In this document: piece by piece, positions 51,522 through 60,746 of the stretch | Layout of the letters: every line of letters starts with the position of its first letter | Numbering within the stretch: the first letter of the stretch is position 1 | NCBI RefSeq assembly: GCF_900168325.1 | Contig: NZ_FVZE01000002.1 | Span: 496,001 to 560,000 of the forward strand | Reading direction: 5' to 3' | DNA from: Novosphingobium mathurense | GTDB taxonomy: Bacteria; Pseudomonadota; Alphaproteobacteria; Sphingomonadales; Sphingomonadaceae | Length of the DNA stretch: 64,000 nt | Position numbers and translations under genes: made by a program | The notes under the pieces: generated by a model | Told to the model about the DNA's origin: nothing | Databases searched by the model: none | The model's input: the letters and a program-made list of their open reading frames with translations, nothing else

Positions 51522-52511
51522 GTGACTGAATTTCTTATTGCCCTGATTGTCGTCGTGGTCGTCTTCCTGATGATGGGCGTACGCGTCGTGCGTCAGGGCT
51601 ACGTTTACACGGTCGAACGGCTCGGCAAGTTCACGCTTGCGGCGCAACCCGGGCTCCATGTCATCATTCCTTTCGTCGACCGCGTCGGCCAGAAGGTGAA
51701 CATGATGGAGCAGGTCCTGGACATCCCGGGGCAGGAGATCATCACCAAGGACAACGCAATGGTCGGTGTCGACGCGGTGGTGTTCTTCCAGGTGCTCGAT
51801 GCCGGCAAGGCGGCTTACGAGGTGCACAACCTCTATAGCTCGATCATGGCGCTGACGACCACCAACCTGCGCACGGTCATGGGATCGATGGACCTCGACG
51901 AGACGCTGTCCAAGCGGGACGAGATCAATGCCCGCCTGCTGTCGGTGGTAGACCATGCGACATCGCCCTGGGGCGTGAAGATCACCCGTGTCGAGATCAA
52001 GGACATCCGTCCCCCGCTCGACATTTCCAATGCCATGGCCCGCCAGATGAAGGCGGAGCGCGAGAAGCGCGCCGAGATTCTCGAGGCCGAGGCGAGCCGG
52101 GCATCGGCGATCCTGCGTGCCGAAGGCGAAAAGCAGTCGCAGATCCTCTCTGCCGAAGGACGGCGCGAAGCGGCCTTCCGGGACGCCGAGGCGCGCGAAC
52201 GCGAAGCCGAGGCCGAAGCGCGCGCGACGCACATGGTCAGCCAGGCGATTGCGGAATCGGGTTCGCAGGCGATCAACTACTTCATCGCCCAGAAGTACAC
52301 CGAGGCGGTGTCCAAGTTCGCGACTTCGCCCAATGCCAAGACGATCCTGTTCCCGGTCGAGGCGACCCAGCTCATCGGCACGCTGGGCGGTATCGGCGAA
52401 CTGGCCAAGGAAGCGCTGAACAGCAATCCGCCGTCTTCGCCCCCGGCGCCTCCGGCCCAGCCGCGCCGTGCAGCGCCGAGCGTGCCGCCTTCTGCCGGCG
52501 GTGACCGCTGA
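51522..52511 (+). CDS. SPFH/band-7 protein (stomatin/QmcA-like)
   Basis: A 329-residue membrane-anchored stomatin homologue. One N-terminal span (FLIALIVVVVVFLMMGV, residues ~4-20), an SPFH domain (~25-175, e.g. VRVVRQGYVYTVERLGKF and ITRVEIKDIRPPLDI), an Ala/Glu-rich coiled coil (~175-235) and a Pro-rich tail. These proteins form large ring assemblies and membrane microdomains. The stop overlaps the start of the NfeD gene (TGATGG), the standard stomatin-NfeD pair. Confidence 0.95.
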   Translation: MTEFLIALIVVVVVFLMMGVRVVRQGYVYTVERLGKFTLAAQPGLHVIIPFVDRVGQKVNMMEQVLDIPGQEIITKDNAMVGVDAVVFFQVLDAGKAAYEVHNLYSSIMALTTTNLRTVMGSMDLDETLSKRDEINARLLSVVDHATSPWGVKITRVEIKDIRPPLDISNAMARQMKAEREKRAEILEAEASRASAILRAEGEKQSQILSAEGRREAAFRDAEAREREAEAEARATHMVSQAIAESGSQAINYFIAQKYTEAVSKFATSPNAKTILFPVEATQLIGTLGGIGELAKEALNSNPPSSPPAPPAQPRRAAPSVPPSAGGDR

Positions 52512-52957
52512 TGGACGACCTGATGAACCTGGAGGTGCATTACACCTGGCTGGCCATCGGCCTCGTGCTGGCGATCGCCGAAATGGCGATCCCGGGGGTG
52601 TTCCTCATCTGGATGGCCGGGGCGGCGCTGATCACGGGACTGGTCGCGTGGATCGTGCCGATCGGCCTGCCGCTGCAGATCGTGATCTTCGCGCTCCTGT
52701 CGATCATCGCCGTGTTCACCGGCAAGCGCGTGCTCAGGGATCATCCGGTGGTGGCCGCCGATCCCAAGATGAACCAGCGCGGCGAGCGCGTGGTGGGCGA
52801 AACCGTGGTGGTGACGCAGGCGATCGAGGGCGGTTCGGGCCGCGTGCGGCTGGGCGACAGCGAATGGCTCGCCAAGGGCGCCGATGCCATCGTCGGCACG
52901 CGCCTCAAGGTTGTCGGGCATGACGGGGTGGTGCTGGTCGTCGAGCCGATCGGCTGA
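52511..52957 (+). CDS. NfeD-family protein (short form)
   Basis: A 148-residue short NfeD protein with two or three N-terminal spans ([39 protein letters not shown]) and a C-terminal OB-fold domain ([18 protein letters not shown] ... VVLVVEP). It partners the adjacent stomatin and is thought to tune its assembly. One base of overlap with the upstream stop shows coupled translation. Confidence 0.95.
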   Translation: MDDLMNLEVHYTWLAIGLVLAIAEMAIPGVFLIWMAGAALITGLVAWIVPIGLPLQIVIFALLSIIAVFTGKRVLRDHPVVAADPKMNQRGERVVGETVVVTQAIEGGSGRVRLGDSEWLAKGADAIVGTRLKVVGHDGVVLVVEPIG

Positions 52958-53049
52958 GCAGGGAGCCGGTTCGGCGGGAAAGCGGCGGCGTGCGCACTGG
53001 AAACCGGCGCTTCACCGCCCCATATCTGCGCCCAAGGAGAAGTGCAGAC

Positions 53050-53451
53050 ATGACCGACAAGCTCAACCTCACCGAAGAAGAATGGCGTGAACGGCTGTCG
53101 CCCGAGCAGTATCACGTCCTGCGGCAGGCCGGCACCGAACGGGCTTTCACCGGCAAGTACGAGAGCAACAAGCAGGCAGGCATGTACACCTGTGCCGGAT
53201 GCGGGGCGCCGCTGTTTTCCTCCGATACCAAGTACAATTCCGGCTCTGGCTGGCCGAGCTATACGGCGCCCGTGACCGGTGATGCTGTCGACGAACATCG
53301 CGATGTGTCGCATGGCATGGTGCGCACCGAAGTGACCTGCGCCCGCTGCGCCGGGCATCTGGGCCATGTGTTCCCGGACGGTCCCGGGCCCGACGGCCTG
53401 CGCTACTGCATCAACAGTGCCTCGCTCGACTTTCAGCCCAAGGAAGACTGA
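53050..53451 (+). CDS. msrB: Peptide-methionine (R)-S-oxide reductase
   Basis: A 133-residue MsrB that repairs methionine-R-sulfoxide. Zinc ligands are TCAGCG and [10 protein letters not shown]; the catalytic cysteine lies in [11 protein letters not shown] near the C-terminus, and SGSGWPSY is the substrate tryptophan region. ATG 53050 after AAGGAG. It stands between the stomatin-NfeD pair and the penicillin-binding protein. Confidence 0.97.
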   Translation: MTDKLNLTEEEWRERLSPEQYHVLRQAGTERAFTGKYESNKQAGMYTCAGCGAPLFSSDTKYNSGSGWPSYTAPVTGDAVDEHRDVSHGMVRTEVTCARCAGHLGHVFPDGPGPDGLRYCINSASLDFQPKED

Positions 53452-53507
53452 GCCGGAACGCGCCGCTTCATGCACATCTCGTTGTTAAGGTCGGGTTACA
53501 AATCCGG

Positions 53508-53522
53508 CGTACAAGGTGTACG
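53508..53522. promoter_or_regulatory. Dyad upstream of the class A PBP gene
   Basis: CGTACA-AGG-TGTACG, a perfect six-base dyad with three-base spacer, ~45 bases upstream of the PBP start. It could be an operator. No regulator is assigned. Confidence 0.35.
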
Positions 53523-53568
53523 ACGCGTTCGGACCAGAATGTCCGTCAAAGGGGTTTGCATCTAGAAG

Positions 53569-55773
53569 ATGGCCAAGAATACCGGCCGGCGCCGCACATC
53601 GGGCGGCCCTTCCTCCAAGCCGACCAGGAAACCGCTCTGGTTCCGCGCAATCCGCTCACTGATGATCTGGGGGCTTGCCCTGGCATTGCTGGGCGGTCTT
53701 TTCCTTGCTGCGGCCGTGACGTTCACCATGCGCGAACTGCCCGATTTCAATGCGCTCAAGAGCAGCCAGAACGGGCAGATGATTGTCGTGCGCGCGCGCG
53801 ACGGCAGCGAACTTGTCTCGCTCGGGCCGAGCTATGGCAAGTGGCTGGGCTACGACCAGATTCCGCACATCATGAAGGATGCGATGATCTCGGTCGAGGA
53901 TCGCCGCTTCCGCGATCACTACGGCGTCGATCCGATCGGCATCGTGCGCTCGGTCATGGTCCGCTACGAAGCCGGACGCTGGAAGCAGGGTGCCTCGACG
54001 ATCACCCAGCAGCTGGCGCGAAATATCTTCCTGAACAACGCCCGCACTTTCGGGCGCAAGGCGCGCGAAATGGTGCTGGCGTTGGCGTTGGAGCGCAAGT
54101 TCAGCAAGGACCAGATCCTCGAGCTTTACCTGAACAAGGTCTATTTCGGCGGCGGCGCCTATGGCATCGACGCAGCGAGCCGCAAGTTCTTCGGCCATCC
54201 CGCGACCGAGCTTTCGACCGGAGAGGCTGCGATCATTGCCGGTCTGGTGAAGGCCCCCTCGAACTATTCGCCGACTGCCGACGTGCAGGCGTCGATCACG
54301 CGCGGCAAGGTCGTACTGGGTACGATGGCCGACAACGGCGTCATTACACAGAGCGAGGCCGACAATACCGACCTCACCAAGGTCAAGCTCGCCAAGGAGA
54401 AGGGGCAGAACTCGGTTCGCTACTTCACCGACTGGGCGCTGCCGCAGCTCGACATGCTGTTGCCCGAGACCAACGAGCCGATCGAAGTGTGGACCACGCT
54501 CGACCCCCGGATGCAGGAGGCTGCGACCGCAGCGATCATCGCCAATGCGCCAAAGGGTGCACAGGGCGCGCTCGTCAGCTTGGACAACGACGGCGCGGTG
54601 CTCGCGCTGGTCGGTGGCACCGACTACGTCAATTCGAACTACAACCGCGCCACCAATGCGCAGCGCCAGCCGGGGTCGGCCTGGAAGCTGTTCGTGTACC
54701 TGGCCGCGCTTGAAGCCGGTTATACGCCAAGCGATCCGGTGGTCGACGAACCGGTGACGATCGACGGTTGGAGCCCCCACAATGCCGGGCGCAAGTATGC
54801 CGGGCAGATCGATATCCGGTCCGCCTTCGCCTATTCGAAGAACACCATTGCCGCGCAACTCGGCAATGAGGTGGGCTTCGGAACGGTGGCCAGCATGGCC
54901 CGCCGCTTCGGCATCACCACGCCGATCAACACCCAGCCGGCCATGGTCCTGGGCACTTCGGAAGTGCGGCTGATCGACATGACCCGCGCCTTCGCCGCGG
55001 TCAGCGCCGGTGGCACTTCGGTGGAGCCTTACGGTATCACCAAGGTCACGAAGACCGATGGCGAAGTGCTCTACCAGCACAAGTCGGTGCGCGGTCAGGT
55101 GCTGGTGCCGCATTACGTCGCGGCCGGCATCACCGACCTGCTGCAGTCTGCGGTTGCAACCGGCACCGGACGGGCGGCGCAGATCGGCCGACCCGTGGCC
55201 GGCAAGACCGGCACGACGAGTTCGAACAAGGACGGCTGGTTTCTCGGCTTTTCGAGCGGCGTGACCACCGGCGTGTGGATGGGCCGCGATGATGCCAAGG
55301 CGGTGCCGGGTCTGTCCGGCGGCCACGCCCCGGCGCGGGCGTTTGCCGACTTCATGAAGGTTGCCGTCGCCAAGCGACCGGTCGAAAACTTCGATACCGA
55401 ACTGCAGCTTCCCGAGTGGCAGCTCGAGCCGGACGACGAGTATCTCCAGGGTAACCCGGACGACTATTACTATGTCGACGAGAACGGCAACCTGGTGCAC
55501 CCGGGGAGCGGCTCCGGAGATGACGCGCCGATCTATGAGGACGGCACGGTCGGCCCCGGACCGGGGCCCGGCCCGGCAATGGTTCCCGACTATGGCAATC
55601 CGCCTGCCGCCAATGACGATTTCCTCGACCGTGCGACCGGCCGTGCCCCGGCCAATGATCCGGGTCTCAGGCCGGGACAGGGCCTTGCGCCCAAGATCGT
55701 CACCCCGCCAGCGCCGGGCGCGACCCGCATTCCGGCACCCGGCGCAACGCGCACGCCGGTGCCCAATTACTGA
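53569..55773 (+). CDS. Class A penicillin-binding protein (PBP1A-type)
   Basis: A 734-residue bifunctional peptidoglycan synthase. One N-terminal span (residues ~32-52), the glycosyltransferase-51 domain with catalytic E110 in ISVEDRRFRDH and GASTITQQLARN (141-152), and a transpeptidase domain with nucleophile S370 in SAWK (SxxK), SKN at 423-425 and KTGTT at 546-550. A long Pro/Gly-rich, acidic tail (~630-734, including PGPGPGP and repeated PAPGATR) extends beyond the catalytic part. It polymerises and crosslinks lipid II supplied by MurJ. ATG start 53569. Two perfect hairpins follow the stop. Confidence 0.97.
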   Translation: MAKNTGRRRTSGGPSSKPTRKPLWFRAIRSLMIWGLALALLGGLFLAAAVTFTMRELPDFNALKSSQNGQMIVVRARDGSELVSLGPSYGKWLGYDQIPHIMKDAMISVEDRRFRDHYGVDPIGIVRSVMVRYEAGRWKQGASTITQQLARNIFLNNARTFGRKAREMVLALALERKFSKDQILELYLNKVYFGGGAYGIDAASRKFFGHPATELSTGEAAIIAGLVKAPSNYSPTADVQASITRGKVVLGTMADNGVITQSEADNTDLTKVKLAKEKGQNSVRYFTDWALPQLDMLLPETNEPIEVWTTLDPRMQEAATAAIIANAPKGAQGALVSLDNDGAVLALVGGTDYVNSNYNRATNAQRQPGSAWKLFVYLAALEAGYTPSDPVVDEPVTIDGWSPHNAGRKYAGQIDIRSAFAYSKNTIAAQLGNEVGFGTVASMARRFGITTPINTQPAMVLGTSEVRLIDMTRAFAAVSAGGTSVEPYGITKVTKTDGEVLYQHKSVRGQVLVPHYVAAGITDLLQSAVATGTGRAAQIGRPVAGKTGTTSSNKDGWFLGFSSGVTTGVWMGRDDAKAVPGLSGGHAPARAFADFMKVAVAKRPVENFDTELQLPEWQLEPDDEYLQGNPDDYYYVDENGNLVHPGSGSGDDAPIYEDGTVGPGPGPGPAMVPDYGNPPAANDDFLDRATGRAPANDPGLRPGQGLAPKIVTPPAPGATRIPAPGATRTPVPNY

Positions 55774-55780
55774 CGCCCTG

Positions 55781-55810
55781 CCAGGCAGGATCGTCTTCGA
55801 TCCTGCCTGG
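55781..55810. terminator. Hairpin 1 between PBP and degP
   Basis: CCAGGCAGGATCG (55781-55793), loop TCTT, CGATCCTGCCTGG (55798-55810): perfect 13-base stem seven bases after the PBP stop. No T-run. A weaker seven-base dyad (55818-55824 with 55831-55837) follows. Confidence 0.75.
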
Positions 55811-55860
55811 CGCTTGCCGAGGTCGGGTCGGACCTCGCGGCACGCGCGAACCATCGGCCC

Positions 55861-55904
55861 ATACAGGAACACCCGCCGGATCGCTCCGGCGGGTGTTCCT
55901 GTAT
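55861..55904. terminator. Hairpin 2 between PBP and degP
   Basis: A perfect 20-base stem (55861-55880 with 55885-55904) closed by a four-base loop TCGC, between convergent genes. No T-run on either strand; may serve as a bidirectional barrier or 3'-end stabiliser. Confidence 0.8.
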
Positions 55905-55944
55905 GTCCGCTGCCCCGACCCTGCGGTCGGGGCGCTAGATCCCG

Positions 55945-57531
55945 TCAGCGGATGCGGACGGGCACGAAGGCGGAAGGTTGGCCGCGCGGCTGGACGCGCA
56001 GCAGGATGGCCGAACGGCCGTCCGTCTTGGCGGCGCGGATGGCGTTTTCGAGGTCGGCCTGCGTGTTCACGTCCTGACCATTGGCCTGGAGCAGGATGAA
56101 GCCGCGGGAAAAGCCCTTCTGACCGGCGTCCGAGTTGGGGTCCACGGCGACGATGACGAGGCCCTTGACGCTGTCCGACGCACCGAGCTGGCGCGCGATC
56201 TGCGGCGTGAGCGGGGTGACCGAGAGGCCGATCGACTTCTCGATATAGCCCTGCTCCTGCTGCTTGGGCGGGTTGTTGAAGGGATCGGCGTTCTGCTGGT
56301 CGTCGTCAGAGTTGAAGCTCTGCTGAAGCTCGTCGTCGCTCGGGCGCTTGGCGACCGTAGCGTTGAGAGTCATCTTGCGACCGTTGCGGATCACGTCGAC
56401 GGGCACGCGGCTGCCCGGTTCGGTGTTCGCGACGAGGTAGGAAAGCGTCTGCTCCTTGGTGACTTCCTTGCCACCGACCCTGACGACGACGTCGCCGGCC
56501 TTGATCCCGGCCTTGTCAGCCGCGCCGCCCGGTTCGACGGACTGGATGAACTCGCCCTTGTTGCGATCGAGGCCCAGAGAGTCGGCAAGATCGTCGTTAA
56601 GCGGCTGGATGCGTACACCCAGATAGCCGCGCTCGATCGCTTCGCCCTTGATCAGCTTCTGTACGATCGGCGCTGCGGTTTCCGCCGGGATGGCGAAGCC
56701 GATGCCGACGCTGCCGCCGGTGGGCGAGAAGATCGCGTTGTTGATGCCGATGACCTGGCCGTTCATGTCGAACATCGGGCCGCCCGAGTTGCCGCGGTTG
56801 ATCGCCGCGTCGGTCTGCAGGTAGCGGTCGTAGGCGCCGCCGCCGCCGGTGTTGCGGTAGACCGCCGAGATGATGCCCGAAGTCACCGTGCCGCCCAGGC
56901 CGAACGGGTTGCCGATGGCGATGATCCAGTCACCTACGCGCGCATGCGAGGAATCGCCGAACTTCACGAAGGGGAAGGGCTTCGAGCGTTCGACCTTCAG
57001 CACGGCGAGGTCCGAGGCCGCGTCCTTGCCGATCAGCTTGGCGGGGTATTCCTCGCCACTCGGCGTGGTCACCGTAATCGATTCCACCTCGCCGCGCCCT
57101 TCGGCGGTGATGACGTGATTGTTGGTGACGATGTAGCCATCGGCGCTGATGATGAAGCCGGAGCCGAGCGACTGCGCCTCGCGCGTTTGCGGGCTGGCGC
57201 CGCCGCCGCCACCGCCGAACAGTCCTTCGAAAGGCGTTCCGGCAAACGGATTGTTGCTCTGCTGGACCTGGATTCGCTGCCGGGTCGAGATGTTGACCAC
57301 CGCCGGCGCAAGCTGTTCGGTCAGGTCCGCGAAACTGGCCGGAGCGCCGGCACGCGGCACTACATGGGCCATCTGGCCGGCTTCGTTCTGGGCGACCTGC
57401 GCTCCTGCCGGATAGCCGGTTGCGAGCGACAGGGTGGCGCCTCCAAGCAGGAGGGCTGTGGTCAATCCATAAGCATATCGCACGGGCTTCACGTCCTTTG
57501 ATTCCTCCATTTCGACGGTGTTCGACACCAT
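55945..57531 (-). CDS. degP: Periplasmic serine protease DegP/HtrA
   Basis: A 528-residue Do-family protease/chaperone with a signal segment (residues ~15-45), a trypsin-like domain with H139 (YIVTNNHVITA), D174 (ASDLAVLKV) and S249 (RGNSGGPMF), and two PDZ domains (~300-400, ~425-525). A Gly-rich LA loop (GGGGGGASPQ) precedes the catalytic His. It degrades or refolds damaged envelope proteins. ATG 57531 with AGGGGG eight bases upstream is preferred to 57561; an ATG at 57510 is also possible. Upstream hflKC point the same way, a common proteobacterial arrangement. Confidence 0.96.
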   Translation of the reverse strand: MVSNTVEMEESKDVKPVRYAYGLTTALLLGGATLSLATGYPAGAQVAQNEAGQMAHVVPRAGAPASFADLTEQLAPAVVNISTRQRIQVQQSNNPFAGTPFEGLFGGGGGGASPQTREAQSLGSGFIISADGYIVTNNHVITAEGRGEVESITVTTPSGEEYPAKLIGKDAASDLAVLKVERSKPFPFVKFGDSSHARVGDWIIAIGNPFGLGGTVTSGIISAVYRNTGGGGAYDRYLQTDAAINRGNSGGPMFDMNGQVIGINNAIFSPTGGSVGIGFAIPAETAAPIVQKLIKGEAIERGYLGVRIQPLNDDLADSLGLDRNKGEFIQSVEPGGAADKAGIKAGDVVVRVGGKEVTKEQTLSYLVANTEPGSRVPVDVIRNGRKMTLNATVAKRPSDDELQQSFNSDDDQQNADPFNNPPKQQEQGYIEKSIGLSVTPLTPQIARQLGASDSVKGLVIVAVDPNSDAGQKGFSRGFILLQANGQDVNTQADLENAIRAAKTDGRSAILLRVQPRGQPSAFVPVRIR

Positions 57532-57622
57532 CCATCGACCCCCTGCCGATTGACGCTCCATGAGCTTAACCGACCTTGAATGGCGCCTGATTTCCGCCAG
57601 TTTTCGGCCAAGTAGGCCGCTC

Positions 57623-58462
57623 TCACGGTTCCTTGAAATGCTTCAGGTAAGCATTGTCGGAACCCAGCAGAATGGTCTTGCCGTCCTCGCTCTTGGCGAA
57701 CGAGACGTCATAGCTCTGCATGGCCCGATAGAAGTCGTAGAAGCCGGGATCCTGGCCGAAGCTGTCGGCGTAGATCTTCGCGGCCTGCCCTTCGGCTCCG
57801 GCACGGATGATCTGTGCGTCCTTCTGACCCCCGGCGGTGATCGTCTTGGCCTCCTCCTGCCGCGCCGCTTCCATGCGGGTGAAGGCGCTGGCCAGCGCCC
57901 CTTCGGGCAGGTCGGCGCGCTTGATGCGCACATCGACGACCTGGGCGCCATATTCGCGCGCCTCGCGGTCGAGACCGTCGCGGATGTTCTCCATCGCCTT
58001 GCCGCGCTCTGCGGTGAGCAGCGACTGGAACGTGCGCTTGCCCAGCTCCTGGCGCAGCACCGAGGACAGGATCGGCTCAAGCTGCTGTGTGACGCGCTCG
58101 GTCGTGCCAGCGGTTTCGACCATCTTGATCGGGTCGATGATGCGATAGCGCGCATAGGCATCGACGATCAGGCGGTCCTGATCGGTGGAGAGCACCTGCT
58201 GCTGTTCCATGTCGACCGAGAGCAGGCGCTTGTCGATGCGCTGGACCTTGTCGACGAGCGGGATGCGAAAATGCACGCCCGCGTCGGTCTGGCCGAAGGC
58301 GGCCTTGGGGTCGTAGCCGTTGTAGACCGCAATCGGCTTGCCGGTGCGGATGACGACGGCCTGTTCGCTTTCGGGAACGACGATCATGCTCATCAGGATG
58401 GCGACGACGATGACCCCGGCGCCGATCCAGAAGGCTTTGTAGTCCTGCCAGACGTTGGACAT
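57623..58462 (-). CDS. hflC: HflC, regulator of FtsH protease
   Basis: A 279-residue SPFH protein. One N-terminal span (FWIGAGVIVVAILMSMIVV, residues ~11-29), an SPFH domain beginning SEQAVVIRTGKPI, and an Ala/Glu-rich coiled segment (AFTRMEAARQEEAKTITAGG). With HflK it forms a large cage around FtsH in the inner membrane and restrains proteolysis. ATG overlaps the hflK stop (TGATG). degP follows 91 bases downstream. Confidence 0.96.
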   Translation of the reverse strand: MSNVWQDYKAFWIGAGVIVVAILMSMIVVPESEQAVVIRTGKPIAVYNGYDPKAAFGQTDAGVHFRIPLVDKVQRIDKRLLSVDMEQQQVLSTDQDRLIVDAYARYRIIDPIKMVETAGTTERVTQQLEPILSSVLRQELGKRTFQSLLTAERGKAMENIRDGLDREAREYGAQVVDVRIKRADLPEGALASAFTRMEAARQEEAKTITAGGQKDAQIIRAGAEGQAAKIYADSFGQDPGFYDFYRAMQSYDVSFAKSEDGKTILLGSDNAYLKHFKEP

Positions 58463-59658
58463 CACTGGCCTCCCTTGGCGGTTGCATCCGGGGCAGTGTC
58501 CGCGGCGCGGCGTCTCACTTCGGACAGCGGCAGGTAGGGCGTCACACCCTTGGCTTCAGCCACGACCGTGTCGTTGTCGCGCAGCACCCGCTCCATGGTT
58601 TCGTAATACATGCGCCGCTTGGTGACCTCTGGGGCCAGCTTGTACTGTTGATAGACCTTGTCGAAGGCTTCCGCGTCACCTTGCGCGCGGGCCAGCAGCT
58701 GCTGCGCCCAGGCGCGCGCTTCGGAACGGTCGCGCTCGGCTTCCTGCTGGGCCACGGTGACCTGCTGGAAGGCGGTGACCACCTTGCTGGGCGGGTCGGC
58801 CTTCTTGATTTCCACGCCCTGCACGGCCACACCCGCCTTGTAGTAGTCGAGGATGCGCTGCATGCGCTCGCGCACGTCCTGCTCCACCTGCGCGCGGCCT
58901 GCGCCCGAAAGCGCATCGTTCAGCGAGATCTGCGCGATCGAGGCGCGCATCGCGGCCTCGGCCACTTCGCGCACGGTTTCCTTCGGATCGGTGAGGCGGA
59001 ACTTGTAGTTCACCAGGTTCTTGATGTTCCAGCGCACCAGATAGCTAAGGTCGACAAGGTTCTTGTCGCTCGTCAGCATCAGCTTCTCGGTCTCGCCCTC
59101 GGGGATCGAATCGACGGTGAAGGTGCGAACGTCTTCCACGTCGACCTGCTCGACCGGCCAGGGCAGGGTGAAGTTCACGCCCGAATCGATCGTGCGCGCA
59201 TACTTGCCGAACAGGGTCACGACGGCCTGTTCCTTCGGGCCGATCATGTGAACGCTCGACAGCGCAAGCAGCGCTGCGACCGCTGCACCGATGCCGAGCG
59301 GCAGCCACGATTTGCCGTCAGGGCGCTGCGGCAGGCGCGGAAAGCCGCCACCGCCGCCGCCGGGGCCGCCCGAGCCGCCGCCGGGCCGGCGCGGGTCGCG
59401 CGTGCGGAAGATGTCTTCGATGCTGGCAGACCGGCGCGGCGGCGTGGAGCCGCTGGGCAGCCAGGGGTTGCGCGGGCCGCGCTTGTCCCCGGAACGATCC
59501 GCGTCCCCGTCGGACGCGCCGTCCCCGTCGTTGTCTTCGCCGTCCTTGCCGGACTCGTCCGAAGGCCCTTCGCCGCCCTTGTCACTTCCGCCCCAGGGAC
59601 TGCGACGTCCGGACATGGCAAGGCCTGCTCGTGCGATTGCACCACCGATTGCTTTCAT
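58462..59658 (-). CDS. hflK: HflK, regulator of FtsH protease
   Basis: A 398-residue SPFH protein with a long Gly/Asp/Pro-rich cytoplasmic N-terminus (residues 1-115, including GGGSGGPGGGGGGFP), one span (LGIGAAVAALLALSSVHMIG, ~120-139), and the SPFH core with GPKEQAVVTLFGKYARTIDSG and FTLPWPVEQVDVEDVRTF. Partner of HflC. ATG 59658; a weak -10-like TATAGA lies only seven bases before it on this strand. Divergent from mrp. Confidence 0.96.
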   Translation of the reverse strand: MKAIGGAIARAGLAMSGRRSPWGGSDKGGEGPSDESGKDGEDNDGDGASDGDADRSGDKRGPRNPWLPSGSTPPRRSASIEDIFRTRDPRRPGGGSGGPGGGGGGFPRLPQRPDGKSWLPLGIGAAVAALLALSSVHMIGPKEQAVVTLFGKYARTIDSGVNFTLPWPVEQVDVEDVRTFTVDSIPEGETEKLMLTSDKNLVDLSYLVRWNIKNLVNYKFRLTDPKETVREVAEAAMRASIAQISLNDALSGAGRAQVEQDVRERMQRILDYYKAGVAVQGVEIKKADPPSKVVTAFQQVTVAQQEAERDRSEARAWAQQLLARAQGDAEAFDKVYQQYKLAPEVTKRRMYYETMERVLRDNDTVVAEAKGVTPYLPLSEVRRRAADTAPDATAKGGQ

Positions 59659-59759
59659 GGGACCATCTATAGGAAGCCTATCCCCACAAAAACAGTGCCT
59701 CTCTTGCCCTTTTTCATTCCCTTTGCCACCTGAGCCCCTGAACTAGGGCCGGAGTAGAC

Positions 59760-60746
59760 ATGTCGAACGATCAAGCCGAGGGACTGAAAGCGCTGCTGCC
59801 GCAGGAGGCGGCAACGCGGTTGCAGTCGGTGCGGCTGGCAGACGGCCGGGCCACGCTGGTGCTCGATGCGACCGGACTCGATTCGTCGGCGCGCAACGCG
59901 CTCGAAGCTGCGGCGAAGCAGGCGCTTGCAAGCGCCGACGGCGTTTCCGAAGTGCGCGTGGCGATGATGGCCGACAAGGTCGAGCGCCGGATCATCGCGG
60001 TCGGATCGGGCAAGGGCGGGGTCGGCAAGTCGACGCTGGCCACCAATCTGGCCGTCGCGCTCGCCCGGCAGGGGCGCAAGGTCGGCCTCGTCGATGCCGA
60101 TATCTACGGCCCGTCGCAGGCGCGCCTGCTCGGCACCGAGGGGCAGCGCCCGGTCGCGCATGACAGCAAGCTTGTGCCGATCGCGAGCCGCTGGGGCGTT
60201 CCGGTGCTGTCGATGGCACACCTTTCCGATCCCGGGCAGGCCATCGCCTGGCGCGGGCCGATGGCGGCCGGTGCCCTGACCCAATTGCTCGAGGGCCACT
60301 GGGACGGCGCGGAAATCCTGATCGTCGACCTGCCGCCCGGCACCGGCGACGTGCAGCTGACGATGCTGCAGAAGTTCAAGCCGGCCGGCGCGGTGATCGT
60401 CTCGACGCCGCAGGATCTCGCGCTGATGGACGCCACCCGCGCGATCGAACTGTTCGAGAAGGGCGGCGTGCCGATCGTCGGCGTCGTCGAGAACATGGCC
60501 GGCTACGCCTGCCCGCATTGCGGCGAAGTGAGCGATCCCTTCGGCGCCGGCGGCGCGGAAGCGGTGGCCAAAACCATGGGCCAGACTTTCCTGGGGCGCA
60601 TCCCGCTCGACATGTCGATTCGGCTCGACAGCGATGCGGGACAGCCACCCGCTGCCGGGGAAGGGCCGCAGGCGCAAGGTTTCGCGGATCTTGCGCGCAA
60701 GGTCGGTGAGTGGCTCGACGGCGGCGCGGGCAAGGCTCGCCCCTGA
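59760..60746 (+). CDS. mrp: Mrp/NBP35-family Fe-S carrier ATPase
   Basis: A 328-residue P-loop protein (ApbC/Mrp) that binds and delivers Fe-S clusters. The deviant Walker A is GSGKGGVGKST (residues ~82-92), DLPPGTGD provides Walker B, and the cluster-binding CPHC is at YACPHCGEVS (~245). An N-terminal MIP18/DUF59-like domain (~1-75) is present. ATG with CCGGAG six bases upstream. Its stop overlaps the next ATG (TGATG), coupling it to the molybdopterin oxidoreductase. Confidence 0.96.
   Translation: MSNDQAEGLKALLPQEAATRLQSVRLADGRATLVLDATGLDSSARNALEAAAKQALASADGVSEVRVAMMADKVERRIIAVGSGKGGVGKSTLATNLAVALARQGRKVGLVDADIYGPSQARLLGTEGQRPVAHDSKLVPIASRWGVPVLSMAHLSDPGQAIAWRGPMAAGALTQLLEGHWDGAEILIVDLPPGTGDVQLTMLQKFKPAGAVIVSTPQDLALMDATRAIELFEKGGVPIVGVVENMAGYACPHCGEVSDPFGAGGAEAVAKTMGQTFLGRIPLDMSIRLDSDAGQPPAAGEGPQAQGFADLARKVGEWLDGGAGKARP

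Noticed and set aside
53656..55872. 738-codon antisense frame over the class A PBP
   Set aside because: Antisense shadow; runs through the hairpin region and has no recognisable domain.
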